A program made the position numbers and the translations under genes. Source: Paracoccaceae bacterium (lineage in GTDB: Bacteria; Pseudomonadota; Alphaproteobacteria; Rhodobacterales; Rhodobacteraceae). From it: a DNA stretch of 64,000 nt. The notes under the pieces are model-generated. The model was not told where the DNA came from and ran no database searches. It saw only the letters and a list, made by a program, of their open reading frames with translations. The stretch lies in contig JAIXSA010000156.1 of NCBI GenBank assembly GCA_027484915.1, positions 62,001 through 126,000 on the forward strand, in the 5' to 3' direction. Shown piece after piece: positions 1 to 8,922 of this stretch. How positions within the stretch are numbered: the stretch's first letter is position 1; each line of letters begins with the position of its first letter.

Positions 1-169
1 CCGACCGGTCGGTCGCGGCCAGCGCCAGGTTCTGCACCAGCGCGTGCAGCTTCTGGCTTTCGTCTTCCTTGACGCGAAAATCCTTTTCAAGAAGGTCGCT
101 GAATTCGCCAAGATCGACGGCCTGGGCTTCGGCGGCGGTGGCAGAGCCCTGCTTTTCCTGTTCGGCCAT
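1..169 (-). CDS. tssC: TssC, T6SS contractile sheath large subunit (5' end only)
   Basis: The first ~56 codons of a gene that runs off the left edge. The product begins MAEQEKQGSATAAEAQAVDL and continues through a segment reading EFSDLLEKDF, as expected of the acidic N-terminus of the TssC/VipB (ImpC) sheath protein, which pairs with TssB to build the contractile tube that drives T6SS injection. It starts 3 bases after the stop of tssB, the usual gene order, so the two are very likely co-transcribed and translated at a fixed ratio. Identification rests mainly on position after tssB, because the conserved domains lie outside the window. Confidence 0.85.
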   Translation of the reverse strand, partial: MAEQEKQGSATAAEAQAVDLGEFSDLLEKDFRVKEDESQKLHALVQNLALAATDRS

Positions 170-172
170 TCC

Positions 173-697
173 TCAGCCCTCCTTCTTCATGGCTTCTTCG
201 GCGACCTGCTGCAGCAGGGGCTCGTTCTGCAGAAGCTGGGCGATCCGCTTTTCCGCGTTCACCTTGCCATCCATGTAGCCAAGCAGTTCCTCAAGCTGGC
301 GTCGCATCTTCAGCAACTCGGCCAACGCGGGGACCTGTTCGGCCACCTTGTCGGGGGTGAAGTCGGACATGCTCTTGAACGTGAGGTCGACGAACATCTC
401 CTCGTCGGCCGCGCCGTCCTTGGACGGCAGGCGGTTCGGCACCCGTGCCTTCACGCGGGGGGCGAGGGCCTCCATGAACTTGCCGAAGCGGCCCGCGTCG
501 ACGTCGACGAAGGTGCGGTCGTTGACCGGCTTCATCGCCTCTTTCGTTTCGGACTTGCCGGCGAGGTCGGCCATCACCCCCATCACGAAGGGAAGTTCGA
601 TGGTGGTCGGGCTGCCGTAGTGTTCGACGTCATAGGCGATCTGCACGCGCGGGGCGCGGTTGCGTTCGATCACCTTTGCCTTGCTTTCACTTGCCAT
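173..697 (-). CDS. tssB: TssB, T6SS contractile sheath small subunit
   Basis: A 174-aa protein of the TssB/VipA (ImpB) family, the small sheath subunit that interlocks with TssC around the Hcp tube in the cytoplasm. Family hallmarks are visible: an N-terminal RAPRVQIAYDVE strand, the ELPFVMGVMADL segment near residues 35-46, the RTFVDVDAGRF motif near residue 62, the ELTFKS-like strand (here DLTFKSMSDFTPDKV) and a Lys/Gln-rich C-terminal helix. Length is typical for the family. It sits between tssA (upstream) and tssC (3 bases downstream), within a minus-strand T6SS operon. Confidence 0.97.
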   Translation of the reverse strand: MASESKAKVIERNRAPRVQIAYDVEHYGSPTTIELPFVMGVMADLAGKSETKEAMKPVNDRTFVDVDAGRFGKFMEALAPRVKARVPNRLPSKDGAADEEMFVDLTFKSMSDFTPDKVAEQVPALAELLKMRRQLEELLGYMDGKVNAEKRIAQLLQNEPLLQQVAEEAMKKEG

Positions 698-727
698 GTC
701 TCAGACCTCTCCTGATCGTCCTGGGGC

Positions 728-1873
728 CTATTGCGAGGCCGATTTCTTGTCGTCGACGCCGGCGACGTTCTTGAATTCCTTCATCCCGCTCGGGGCGATC
801 TCTTCCATCAGCTGCAGGAAGTTCATCGGCACCATCTTCCGCATCCGCCGCGCCAGATGCGGGATCGGGCTGGAGGGTTCGGTGCGTTCGTAAAAATCGA
901 TGATCATGTCGAGACAGCGCTCGACATCCCGGCGCGAGTTGACCGAACCGGGAATGCCGCCCTGCGCCGGGGCCGGATGGGCGCCGTTCAGGGCGGGTGC
1001 GGGCAAGACCGTTTCGGTCATGGCAGTCCCCTGGGTTGAGACTTGGTCGGTGGACGACTGCTGGCCCCGGGCGGCGGCCAGGGGGCTGAGCATGCGCGCC
1101 AGAACCTTGTCCAGCTCCTTGAAGCGGACGCCGACGCCGTTTTCCATGACGCGCGCATTCAGCGCGGCTTCCAGCTGGCCAAGCGCCGTCCGTGCGGCCT
1201 CGATGCCCTGGATCAGGGCCGCCAGGTCGTCGGGCCGCTCGGCGGCCTGGGCACGGCAGGCTGTGGTCGCCCGGTTCTGTTGCGCCTCGTGCCGGGCCAG
1301 GTGTTCAGCCACCTCGCGCTCGCCCAGCCCGCTGGGCAATTCGGACTGCGCCTGGTTGCGCGTCAGCCCTCCGGCACAGAGGTCCGCGCCGGTGATCGGC
1401 CCGATGCCACGGGGATTGAGGACAACCGTAAACTCCAGGTCGCAAAGCAGACCGTTGTCGGAATTCTCCAGCTGGAAAAGCGAGTTGATGCGCCGGGTTG
1501 CCGCTTCGCGCGGCGAGGGGCTTTCGCGCAGGGTGGGGTGGGCGCTGTCCCAGTACTGTTCGACCGTCGCCGTCAGCAGGCCAAGGCCGCTGGCCAGTCC
1601 GCTGAACCCCTCGGCATTGGACAGACTGCGGACGACGATGACCAGAAGCCGGATGTCGCGCCCGGTGGCGGCCAGTTCTGCCGCCTGCTCCAGCACTGCC
1701 GACCAGTCGATGTTAACACTGCCGATGCCGCCGCTGCGCACATTCTCCAGCCGGACCGCCCGCGCGGCAGGCTCAAGAACCCGCTCGATCCCGTGGAAGC
1801 GGGGATCGTTGCGAAGTTCCAGCCCCGAGGCATTCCCTTCGCCCAACGGAACCAGAAACGGTTCAAGGTCCAT
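728..1873 (-). CDS. tssA: TssA, T6SS baseplate/cap protein
   Basis: A TssA (ImpA N-terminal domain) protein of 381 aa if begun at MDLEPFLVPLGEGN, which matches the usual family start (acidic MDLE... followed by NxxGLxLRxDPRF). A 12-residue upstream extension to 1909 is open but looks unlike the family. The ImpA N domain covers about residues 1-150 (LRNDPRFHGIERVLE; DWSAVLEQAAELAA; YWDSAHPTL). A linker rich in Ala/Pro follows, then a C-terminal SRRDVERCLDMIIDFYERTEPSSPIPHL segment, which is the conserved C-terminal VasJ/TssA motif. TssA primes tail-tube and sheath assembly. The gene lies between the kinase gene and tssB, all on the same strand. Confidence 0.9.
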   Translation of the reverse strand: MDLEPFLVPLGEGNASGLELRNDPRFHGIERVLEPAARAVRLENVRSGGIGSVNIDWSAVLEQAAELAATGRDIRLLVIVVRSLSNAEGFSGLASGLGLLTATVEQYWDSAHPTLRESPSPREAATRRINSLFQLENSDNGLLCDLEFTVVLNPRGIGPITGADLCAGGLTRNQAQSELPSGLGEREVAEHLARHEAQQNRATTACRAQAAERPDDLAALIQGIEAARTALGQLEAALNARVMENGVGVRFKELDKVLARMLSPLAAARGQQSSTDQVSTQGTAMTETVLPAPALNGAHPAPAQGGIPGSVNSRRDVERCLDMIIDFYERTEPSSPIPHLARRMRKMVPMNFLQLMEEIAPSGMKEFKNVAGVDDKKSASQ

Positions 1874-1947
1874 ATGTGTCCAAAACCTTCTGCGAAACGC
1901 CAAATGCACAATCTACGCGGGCAAGTCTTGCACCACCTCACTTAAAG

Positions 1948-4056
1948 TCAAGGTCTTGCATCGATGACCCTCGAGGCGATTGACACGATGTTCCCGGGTT
2001 CATCGCGCAAGATTTCCGCAAGGGCCTCGGCGAAGGAAGCGACGGACTCGTCCTTTGGTCGGCGAATGCCGAAAAGGGACGTCTTCGACAGGAAGGCGAT
2101 GACCTCGGACTTGCCGAAGCTTTCCTCGCTGACCACGGTCCCAAGAAAGCCGCGCTTCGCGCGCAGGTCCTCGACCGAGAACAGCACCCGGATGCGGCGC
2201 TGGCCGTTCACCACCTCGCCCACCTCGGCGATGTCGTGGGTTTCCTGCTGGATGTTGGGCACCAGGTTGTAGACCGACCCGGTGTTGTCGACGACGACGA
2301 CCCAAAGCGACAGGCCCGTCAGGTCGGCCGGGGCCAGCACTTCGGCAATCGGGTTTTCGCCCGCATGATAGATGCCGGACAGGTTGACGTCGCCGGTGGC
2401 CCCGTCGCCCAGCCAGATCGACAGGTCATCCGAGTCAAGCGGCGGCAGGACCTTGCGGATCGCGCAGAGGTCAGAGTTCAGGATCGTGGCGTCGATCCTT
2501 ACCTTCCGGTCGCCGATCCCGGATTCCAGGCTGCCCTGCAGCTTGTCACGCGCCGCCTCGCTCTCCAGCGCTCCGGTCACGACGACAGTGTCGCCGATGG
2601 CATAGCCGCTGGCGGGGGGCGCTTCAGGTCCAAGCGGGCCGCAAGTGGCGAAAGGCTCGATCATCCCTTCCACCGCTGCGACCGGAAGCAGCCGCGGGCC
2701 CAGCACGATGTCCACCCGCGCAGCCAGTCCCGCGTGCCGCGCCCAGTCCGAGATCGCGGTCGTCTTCTCTGCCGCCAGATCCCGGCTGTCAGCCAGCCCG
2801 GTAACCCGGACGGCGGTGTCCGCAACCTCGATCTCCCATTCGGTCAAGCCTTGCATCAGGCCAAGACCGGTCGCCACATGGCTGACCCAAAGCGGATCCG
2901 GCACCCCCGTCGCCAGGGTGATGGAGCCCTCGGGCGCCGGGGTTCCGGCCACCCCCGCGAAGGCCTGGCGCAGCAGGGCCGCAGCTGGCTCGTCCGGGGC
3001 GTTGGCCGACAGTGCGGCACCTTGCGGCCCAAGGCTTGCCGCCAGCCGGTAGGGTGCCGCAACCGGCAAGGGCGGAGTGGTCAATCCACCCAGAAGCCCG
3101 GAATACCAGGCCCCACCGCCCATGAGGCCGACGAGCAGCACCACCAGCAGCGCCAGCATCCCGCCCCGTCCCTTGCGCGCCGCCCCGCCCGGCGGCGAAG
3201 CCTGCCGTCCACCCCGGGTCGAGACCGGCTTCAACGCCTGTGCCAGACGGTCCACCACCGCCTCGGCGCTGGGCGCACGTTCGGCCAGGGCGGGGGCCGT
3301 CAGCCAGTCGATCAGGCCTTTCAGCGGCTCGGGCACGCCTTCGGTGTCCAGCTTCGTCTGCTTGCGGCGCACGATCTCTCCCGGCGTCGACCCGCCGAAC
3401 GGCACCTGCCCGCGATAGGCCGCCAGAAGCGTCGCCCCGAGCGCATAAAGGTCCGACCGCTTCTCGGCCCGCCCTTCCAGCTGCTCGGGTGCCGCGTATT
3501 CGTATTTCCCCGCGAATTCGTTGCCGACGATGGTCTTGGCCCCGGCCGAGGTATCCTTGGCGATGCCGAAGTCGATGATCGTCGCCTTCTCCGGCGCCCC
3601 GTCTCGCAGGACGACGTTGTCGGGCGACAGGTCGCGGTGCACGATCCCGCGCGCATGGGCCGCAACCAACCCCTCGGCCACACGGTGCGCAATGATCATC
3701 AGCTCGCGGGCGTCCATCCGACGACGCATCATGATGTCGTTCATCGACGGCCCATCGATGAAGTCCATCACCAGGAACACATGCCCCTGATCGGTCCGCG
3801 AGCATTCCGAATAGCGTACCACGGCGTCGTTCACGACGTCGCGCATCTGCTCTTCGCGCCGCATCAGCTGGATGTAATCGTCATTCCCGGAAAACTGCGC
3901 GTTCAGCGCCTTGATCGCGACGATCCGCCCGGAAATCTGGTTGCGTGCCCGGTAGACCTCGCCCGTGCCGCCGCGGCCCAGCACACCCTCGATCTCGTAG
4001 GTGTGGTTCAGCACCTGGCCCTGTCGGAAGATGTCGCCTGGCAGCGGACCAATCAT
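1948..4056 (-). CDS. ppkA: Membrane-anchored Ser/Thr protein kinase of the T6SS (PpkA type)
   Basis: A eukaryote-like kinase of 702 aa from the ATG at 4056; the upstream in-frame extension to 4182 has no homology character. The N-terminal kinase domain (about residues 20-275) shows the Gly loop GRGGTGEVY (27-35), the invariant Lys in VAIK (49), the catalytic loop HRDLSPDN (140-147), DFG (162-164) and APE (189-191). One transmembrane helix lies near residues 299-320. The ~380-residue periplasmic part ends in a DUF4384-like region. T6SS kinases of this type post-translationally trigger apparatus assembly (PpkA/PppA/Fha switch). It is the first gene of the minus operon leading to tssA, tssB and tssC and is divergent from clpV. 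Confidence 0.88.
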   Translation of the reverse strand: MIGPLPGDIFRQGQVLNHTYEIEGVLGRGGTGEVYRARNQISGRIVAIKALNAQFSGNDDYIQLMRREEQMRDVVNDAVVRYSECSRTDQGHVFLVMDFIDGPSMNDIMMRRRMDARELMIIAHRVAEGLVAAHARGIVHRDLSPDNVVLRDGAPEKATIIDFGIAKDTSAGAKTIVGNEFAGKYEYAAPEQLEGRAEKRSDLYALGATLLAAYRGQVPFGGSTPGEIVRRKQTKLDTEGVPEPLKGLIDWLTAPALAERAPSAEAVVDRLAQALKPVSTRGGRQASPPGGAARKGRGGMLALLVVLLVGLMGGGAWYSGLLGGLTTPPLPVAAPYRLAASLGPQGAALSANAPDEPAAALLRQAFAGVAGTPAPEGSITLATGVPDPLWVSHVATGLGLMQGLTEWEIEVADTAVRVTGLADSRDLAAEKTTAISDWARHAGLAARVDIVLGPRLLPVAAVEGMIEPFATCGPLGPEAPPASGYAIGDTVVVTGALESEAARDKLQGSLESGIGDRKVRIDATILNSDLCAIRKVLPPLDSDDLSIWLGDGATGDVNLSGIYHAGENPIAEVLAPADLTGLSLWVVVVDNTGSVYNLVPNIQQETHDIAEVGEVVNGQRRIRVLFSVEDLRAKRGFLGTVVSEESFGKSEVIAFLSKTSLFGIRRPKDESVASFAEALAEILRDEPGNIVSIASRVIDARP

Positions 4057-4208
4057 GCCGCGCCTCGGGGGGTCGGGGTTTCGGTACCTGCGACGAACAC
4101 CAAAACAGTCGCCATGTGAAAAATTCCGGGATAGATTAACCTTGCGGAAAGCCTGCGTCTTTCCGCTCTGATGAGCAAGCATATTACAATCGATTGAGGG
4201 GAAGGATT
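4057..4208. promoter_or_regulatory. Divergent promoter region between the T6SS kinase gene and clpV
   Basis: These 152 bases separate two divergently transcribed T6SS units and must hold both promoters. The segment is more AT-rich than its surroundings. A possible -10-like TACAAT lies at about 4185-4190, too close to the clpV start to be its promoter with confidence. I see no clear inverted repeat or a convincing sigma-54 site. A strong ribosome binding site, GAGGGGAAGG, precedes the clpV ATG. Confidence 0.4.
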
Positions 4209-6917
4209 ATGGCCCCACGTGGCGGCAGCGAGACGATCAAGCGGAAAGAGCTGGTCGGCAAGCTCAATCCGGTCTGCCTGAAGGCGTTTTCGGCGGCGGC
4301 GCAAACCGCAAAGACCCGCGGCAACCCCTATGTCGAGCTGGTCCATTTCATCGAGGCGCTGTCGCAAAGCGCCCGGTCGGATTTCGAGATCCTCTGTGCC
4401 TCGGCCGGGGTCGATGCCTCTAAGCTCTCGGCCGACATCACCCGCGCGGTCGACGCGCTGCCACACGGCGCGGGCTCGGTCGAGGAATTCTCGGACCACA
4501 TCTTCCGCGCGATCCAGGAAGGCTGGACCTTCGGCAGCCTGGAGTTTGGCGACGATACGGTGCGGTCGGCCTATATCCTACTGGGTGCCTTGAAGGTCCC
4601 TGTGCTGGAGGGCCTCCTGTTCAAGATCAGCCTCGAGTTCGACAAGATCGATCCGGCGTCGATGGCGGGGCAGCTGGGTGATCTATTGGCCGAGTCGGTC
4701 GAGGGTGCCAAGCCCGAGGGTGAGGCACCGAAGGCGAAGCAGGCGCCGGGCGGGAAGTCGGCCCTTGGCCAGTATGCGACCAACCTGACGGAACGCGCGC
4801 GGGCGGGGAAAATCGACCCGGTGATCGGTCGCGATCCCGAGATCCGCCAGATCATCGACATCCTGATGCGTCGCCGTCAGAACAACCCGATCCTGACGGG
4901 TGAGGCCGGGGTGGGCAAAACCGCCGTGGTGGAAGGCTTCGCGCTGCGCCTGGCCCGTGGCGACGTGCCACCGCAACTGAAGGCGGTCGAACTTCACATG
5001 CTGGACGTCGGCCTGATGCAGGCGGGCGCGTCCGTGAAAGGCGAATTCGAGAAGCGCCTGAAGCAGGTGATCGACGAGGTGCAGTCCTCGGACAAGCCGA
5101 TCATCCTATTCATTGACGAGGCGCATACCCTGATCGGTGCAGGGGGGGCCGCTGGCACAGGCGATGCCGCGAACCTCTTGAAACCGGCACTGGCGCGGGG
5201 CGAGTTGCGGACCGTGGCCGCGACGACCTGGGCCGAATACAAGGAGCATATCGAGAAGGACCCCGCCCTCACCCGCCGCTTCCAGGTGGTCAAGGTCGAG
5301 GAACCGTCCGAGGAGGCCGCCGTGAGGATGCTGCGCGGCGTGGCGGGCGTTCTGGAAAAGCACCACAAGGTCGAAATCCTGGACGAAGCGATCGAGGCGG
5401 CGGTCACGCTGTCGCACCGCTACATCCCCTCGCGCCAACTGCCCGACAAGGCGATCAGCCTCCTCGACACCGCCTGCGCGCGGGTTGCGGTATCCCAGCA
5501 CGCAACCCCGGCCGAGGTGGAGGACATCGAACGTCGGTTGTCCTCCCTGGAGGTCGAGCAGGGGATCATCGGGCGCGAGGAAGCCATCGGGATCGACGTG
5601 GGAGAGCGCAAGGCCGACGTCGAGGCCGCCTTGGCGAAAGCCACCACCGAGCTGGAGGCCGCAAAGACCCGCTGGGACGCCGAGAAGGCTCTGGTCGAGG
5701 AAGTCCTCGCCCTCCGCGCCACCCTGCGCGGCGCCGGTCAGCCGGTGGACGAAACCGGCGTGACGGGCGAAACTCCGCCCGAAGCGGCCGAAGAAACGGC
5801 CGAGCCCGAAGCCCTGACTCCCGAAGCCCGGGCCGAGATGCTGACGACTCTCCGCGCCCGAATGGCCACGCTCGCCGAGGCGCAGGGCGAGCGCCCGCTG
5901 ATCCTGCCCGCCGTAGACCGACTTGCCGTCGGTGCCATCGTCCAGGACTGGACTGGCATCCCGATGGGGCGGATGCTGGCCAGCCAGACCGAGCGCGCCC
6001 TGCAACTCGCCGGGACCCTGTCGGAGCGGGTGGTGGGACAGGACCATGCGATGGGCATGATCGCCAACCGCATCCAGACCAGCTACGCGGGCCTCGGCGC
6101 GCCGGAAAAACCCATCGGCGTCTTCATGCTCTGCGGCCCCTCGGGCGTAGGCAAGACCGAAACCGCGCTGGCGCTGGCCGAAACCCTCTACGGCGGCGAG
6201 CAGAACCTGATCTCGATCAACATGTCCGAGTTTCAGGAGGCCCACACCGTCAGCACGCTGAAAGGCGCGCCGCCCGGCTATGTCGGTTACGGCAAGGGCG
6301 GCATCCTGACCGAAGCCGTCCGCCGCCGCCCCTATTCGGTAATCCTCTTGGACGAGGTCGAAAAGGCGCACCCCGATGTGCACGAGATCTTCTTCCAGGT
6401 GTTCGACAAGGGGATGATGGACGACAGCGAAGGCCGCCGGATCGACTTCAAGAACACCCTGATCCTTCTGACCTCCAACGTCGGATCCGAAGAGATCATG
6501 GCGATGACCGAGGACGGCAAGTCCGGCGCCGACCTTGAAGAACTTACCGCTTCCCTCCGCGCGCCGCTCCTCAAAGTGTTCCCAGCGGCGCTGCTGGGCC
6601 GGGTGGTCACGATCCCCTACTACCCGCTCTCCGACCAGATGATCGAAGCCATCGCCGGCCACAAGCTGCGCGGCATCGCCCGGCGGCTAGAGGCGGGGCA
6701 TGGCGCGGAACTGGTGATCGGTGAAGGGGTCATGGACACGATCAAGGCCCGCTGCACCGAAATCGAAAGCGGGGGCCGGATGATCGACGCGATCCTCACC
6801 AACACACTTCTGCCCGAACTGTCCCGCCAGGTGCTGAACCGAAAACTTGAGGGCGCGGAACTTACCCGGGTCACCGTGACCGGCTCGGACGCCGGGTTCG
6901 CCTATGCCTTCGAATAG
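4209..6917 (+). CDS. clpV: ClpV (TssH), T6SS sheath-disassembly AAA+ ATPase
   Basis: A 902-aa ClpB-type unfoldase of the ClpV subfamily, which extracts and recycles contracted TssB/TssC sheaths in the cytoplasm. Features in order: an N-terminal Clp repeat domain (FSAAAQTAKTRGNPYVELVHF), a first Walker A GEAGVGKT (about residues 229-236) with Walker B FIDEAH, a middle coiled-coil region, a second Walker A GPSGVGKT (about 640-647) with LLDEVEKAHPDV, and a C-terminal D2-small domain. The ATG at 4209 was chosen over an in-frame TTG at 4194 because GAGGGGAAGG is then well spaced. It is followed 11 bases later by the DUF6484 gene. Confidence 0.96.
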   Translation: MAPRGGSETIKRKELVGKLNPVCLKAFSAAAQTAKTRGNPYVELVHFIEALSQSARSDFEILCASAGVDASKLSADITRAVDALPHGAGSVEEFSDHIFRAIQEGWTFGSLEFGDDTVRSAYILLGALKVPVLEGLLFKISLEFDKIDPASMAGQLGDLLAESVEGAKPEGEAPKAKQAPGGKSALGQYATNLTERARAGKIDPVIGRDPEIRQIIDILMRRRQNNPILTGEAGVGKTAVVEGFALRLARGDVPPQLKAVELHMLDVGLMQAGASVKGEFEKRLKQVIDEVQSSDKPIILFIDEAHTLIGAGGAAGTGDAANLLKPALARGELRTVAATTWAEYKEHIEKDPALTRRFQVVKVEEPSEEAAVRMLRGVAGVLEKHHKVEILDEAIEAAVTLSHRYIPSRQLPDKAISLLDTACARVAVSQHATPAEVEDIERRLSSLEVEQGIIGREEAIGIDVGERKADVEAALAKATTELEAAKTRWDAEKALVEEVLALRATLRGAGQPVDETGVTGETPPEAAEETAEPEALTPEARAEMLTTLRARMATLAEAQGERPLILPAVDRLAVGAIVQDWTGIPMGRMLASQTERALQLAGTLSERVVGQDHAMGMIANRIQTSYAGLGAPEKPIGVFMLCGPSGVGKTETALALAETLYGGEQNLISINMSEFQEAHTVSTLKGAPPGYVGYGKGGILTEAVRRRPYSVILLDEVEKAHPDVHEIFFQVFDKGMMDDSEGRRIDFKNTLILLTSNVGSEEIMAMTEDGKSGADLEELTASLRAPLLKVFPAALLGRVVTIPYYPLSDQMIEAIAGHKLRGIARRLEAGHGAELVIGEGVMDTIKARCTEIESGGRMIDAILTNTLLPELSRQVLNRKLEGAELTRVTVTGSDAGFAYAFE

Positions 6918-6928
6918 GGAGCACTGAA

Positions 6929-7333
6929 ATGCACGATGGAACCTTCCTGGGCCTGCAGGGCGTTCATCGGGCCGAGATCATCGGCTTCGGCCCCGACAGC
7001 CGCCCGCAGGTGCTGATCCCTGCCCTTGGCGAGGTCCCGCTCCTGGCCCGCTCGCTGGTGCCGCTGTCCGCTGGGGCGGTCGGACGGCTGGTGGCGGTGG
7101 CGATGATGGGAGAGGAGCCGCTGGTGCTGGGCCTGATCCAGCCGCTGGTCCCGGAGGTCGAGGCGGACGGGGAGAAGTTGGTCCTCGAGGCCCGCCGCGA
7201 GGTCACGCTCCGCTGCGGGAAGGCGAGCATCCACCTGACGGCGGACGGGAGGGTCACGATCCGGGGGACCCAGGTCCTGAGCCGGTCGGACGGCCCGAAC
7301 CGGGTGCAGGGAGCGTCGGTTCAGTTGAATTGA
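6929..7333 (+). CDS. DUF6484 domain-containing T6SS-associated protein
   Basis: A 134-aa protein preceded by a clear AGGGAG ribosome binding site and located 11 bases after clpV, so probably its operon partner. It shows two parts: an N-terminal beta-rich half (GVHRAEIIGFGPDSRPQVLIP) and a C-terminal strand-turn repeat (EVTLRCGKASIHLTADGRVTIRGTQVL) ending in QGASVQLN, a pattern resembling a short beta-helical spike or VgrG-tip adaptor. I recall this arrangement from DUF6484 proteins that accompany T6SS/VgrG genes. The exact role is unknown; involvement in spike or effector loading is an inference from the fold-like pattern and the neighbours. Confidence 0.72.
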   Translation: MHDGTFLGLQGVHRAEIIGFGPDSRPQVLIPALGEVPLLARSLVPLSAGAVGRLVAVAMMGEEPLVLGLIQPLVPEVEADGEKLVLEARREVTLRCGKASIHLTADGRVTIRGTQVLSRSDGPNRVQGASVQLN

Positions 7334-7500
7334 GCTGCGGCGCGCCACGCGCGGCGCGGACTTTGGGGTGAGGGAAATCAAGGGGTTGGGTGTGGGCGGT
7401 GACAGATTGTTAACGATTGCACTTGCAGAGCGGAGGCATGGCAGCGGCTCATCATCCGCGAAAGCGCCGAAGAAGGAGCGACCGGATGACTACGTTTGGA

Positions 7501-8169
7501 TCAGCCAACTTCTACGAACGGATTTTCTCTGAGCTTCGTTACTGCATATGCATTTGCGTCAGCGCGTTCGAGAGCTGCATCGTATATGCGGTCAAGATCC
7601 ATAAAGCGTCGCGAAATCGACGGAGTATAGACAAGCCTCGGGTCCAGTGCGCCGCGTTCATAGTCCGGAGTAACGGTTGGCATCACTTGCCGTAAGACAT
7701 CAATGGCGAGGTCCAGCCACTGAAAAAAGACTGCTTCGCCACGAAAAACCATCTGGCAGTACATAAGCAGCCAATCCGTTCTCATCCCGACAACATTTGA
7801 TTCGTGCAGGCAAAAGATGGCATCGTTCAGCATCGTGAATGTCATCGCCAGCATTTGACGGTGCGGCCCGGCCCATTCGTCGTCGTTGGACTCGGTGTAA
7901 ATTGGAAAATGCGTTTCCGAAAACACGGCCCAGCAGGCGACGACCGCGTCTTCGGCTTCATGTTCAAGATCGAACACGCGCATAGCGGCAACAAGCCATT
8001 CTCCCAAAGCGATGGCCAATGCCAGATTTGCTGCGTCGGAAAGGGTATCCAACGTTTCTTCGTAGCCAGTGGAATAGTCCTGGTACGCGTCCGGGATCTT
8101 CCACTCGTCCCATTCAAAATCGAGATGTGCAAGATTCGGAGCTTGCGATAGCACTTGGTCGAACGTCAT
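7501..8169 (-). CDS. Hypothetical protein downstream of T6SS effector (possible immunity or accessory protein)
   Basis: A 222-aa soluble protein of unknown family, acidic, with no signal peptide or membrane segment. It begins MTFDQVLSQAPNLAHLDFEW and contains many Trp, Phe and Glu residues and several predicted helices (LALAIALGEWLVAAMRVFDL; WLDLAIDVLRQVM). The start at 8169 is chosen over 8235 because its ATG overlaps the stop codon of the preceding gene in an ATGA, implying coupled translation. Base composition is markedly more AT-rich than the surrounding genome. Position directly after a PAAR-like effector suggests immunity or a paired accessory function, but sequence alone does not prove this. 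Confidence 0.7.
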   Translation of the reverse strand: MTFDQVLSQAPNLAHLDFEWDEWKIPDAYQDYSTGYEETLDTLSDAANLALAIALGEWLVAAMRVFDLEHEAEDAVVACWAVFSETHFPIYTESNDDEWAGPHRQMLAMTFTMLNDAIFCLHESNVVGMRTDWLLMYCQMVFRGEAVFFQWLDLAIDVLRQVMPTVTPDYERGALDPRLVYTPSISRRFMDLDRIYDAALERADANAYAVTKLRENPFVEVG

Positions 8170-8921
8170 CGCCCGAACTCGCCGTACGGCTTCTGAACGT
8201 CTGGATTCCTCCGGACGTAGGGATTTGCCGACCAATCTATTGCGGCTGCCTCCGCCTTTGCCATCGGCAGCATTTCGTTTGATTGAATATCGCCTGACAG
8301 CGCCGCAAACGGAACCGGCAGGCCCCAGTGCGGCGCTACGAAGGCCTGTATCTGCTCAGGAGTGGGGTCATCTGGAAGTAGGCTTTCGTCTAGCGGGGGC
8401 TTCGGGGCAAGCTCGTGCAATCGGTCCGTCAAGCGGAAAATCCAAGCATCGAAGGACTTTGCGGATTTTCGATCCAGGAGATGCCGTAGGATGCAAGCGA
8501 AGTGATAAAGATCACGTCGCGGCGCATTCGCATTTCGGTACCAACGCCCAGGATAGATTGACCCGGCGCCATACCATCTCAGCAGTTGAAAGGCTGATGC
8601 AACCGGAGGCTGATCTGGCACGGGTTCTTCCATCAGGGCTTCAAGGTCGACGCATAGCGGATCGAACATGAACGCAAGCGACGTATCCACCAATTGGAGA
8701 GTTGAACTGACGTCCAGCAGGTTCTGAAAGCGATGGCTGGTCCAGATCAGCAGACCCGAAGCTATGCGAAAGCTGCCACAAGATGTTATTCCCGCAAAGC
8801 TGTCCAACAGCTTCGTCCGAGTCTCGACCGGGCCGACATGTGCGCGCTTTCCCAACCATTCGAAATTCTGTCCGCCGTCCGTGATCGTGTCCGGAATGAA
8901 ATCTGGTCGCGAGATCAGCAT
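8166..8921 (-). CDS. Hypothetical protein, candidate cognate immunity protein of the PAAR-like effector
   Basis: A 251-aa protein with no family I recognise. It begins 1 base after the effector stop codon and its own stop overlaps the next start (ATGA), so the three genes form a tight translational unit. No signal peptide or transmembrane helix is visible, pointing to a cytoplasmic product. Trp/Tyr-rich stretches (RWYGAGSIYPGRWYRN) and a C-terminal PYVRRNPDVQKPYGEF segment stand out. Being immediately downstream of an effector gene is the standard place for a T6SS immunity gene, and a cytoplasmic immunity protein would fit a nucleic-acid-deaminating toxin. Base composition is AT-shifted, like its two neighbours. 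Confidence 0.72.
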   Translation of the reverse strand: MLISRPDFIPDTITDGGQNFEWLGKRAHVGPVETRTKLLDSFAGITSCGSFRIASGLLIWTSHRFQNLLDVSSTLQLVDTSLAFMFDPLCVDLEALMEEPVPDQPPVASAFQLLRWYGAGSIYPGRWYRNANAPRRDLYHFACILRHLLDRKSAKSFDAWIFRLTDRLHELAPKPPLDESLLPDDPTPEQIQAFVAPHWGLPVPFAALSGDIQSNEMLPMAKAEAAAIDWSANPYVRRNPDVQKPYGEFGR

Positions 8922-8922
8922 T

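Noticed and set aside
2236-4119. A 627-codon open frame on the plus strand
   Set aside because: It lies fully antisense to the kinase gene, whose motifs are unmistakable. Long antisense frames are expected in GC-rich coding DNA and this one has no family-like pattern.
5106-6662. A 518-codon open frame antisense to clpV
   Set aside because: Gly/Arg/His-rich translation typical of the reverse of a GC-rich gene; the ClpV reading has both Walker motifs.
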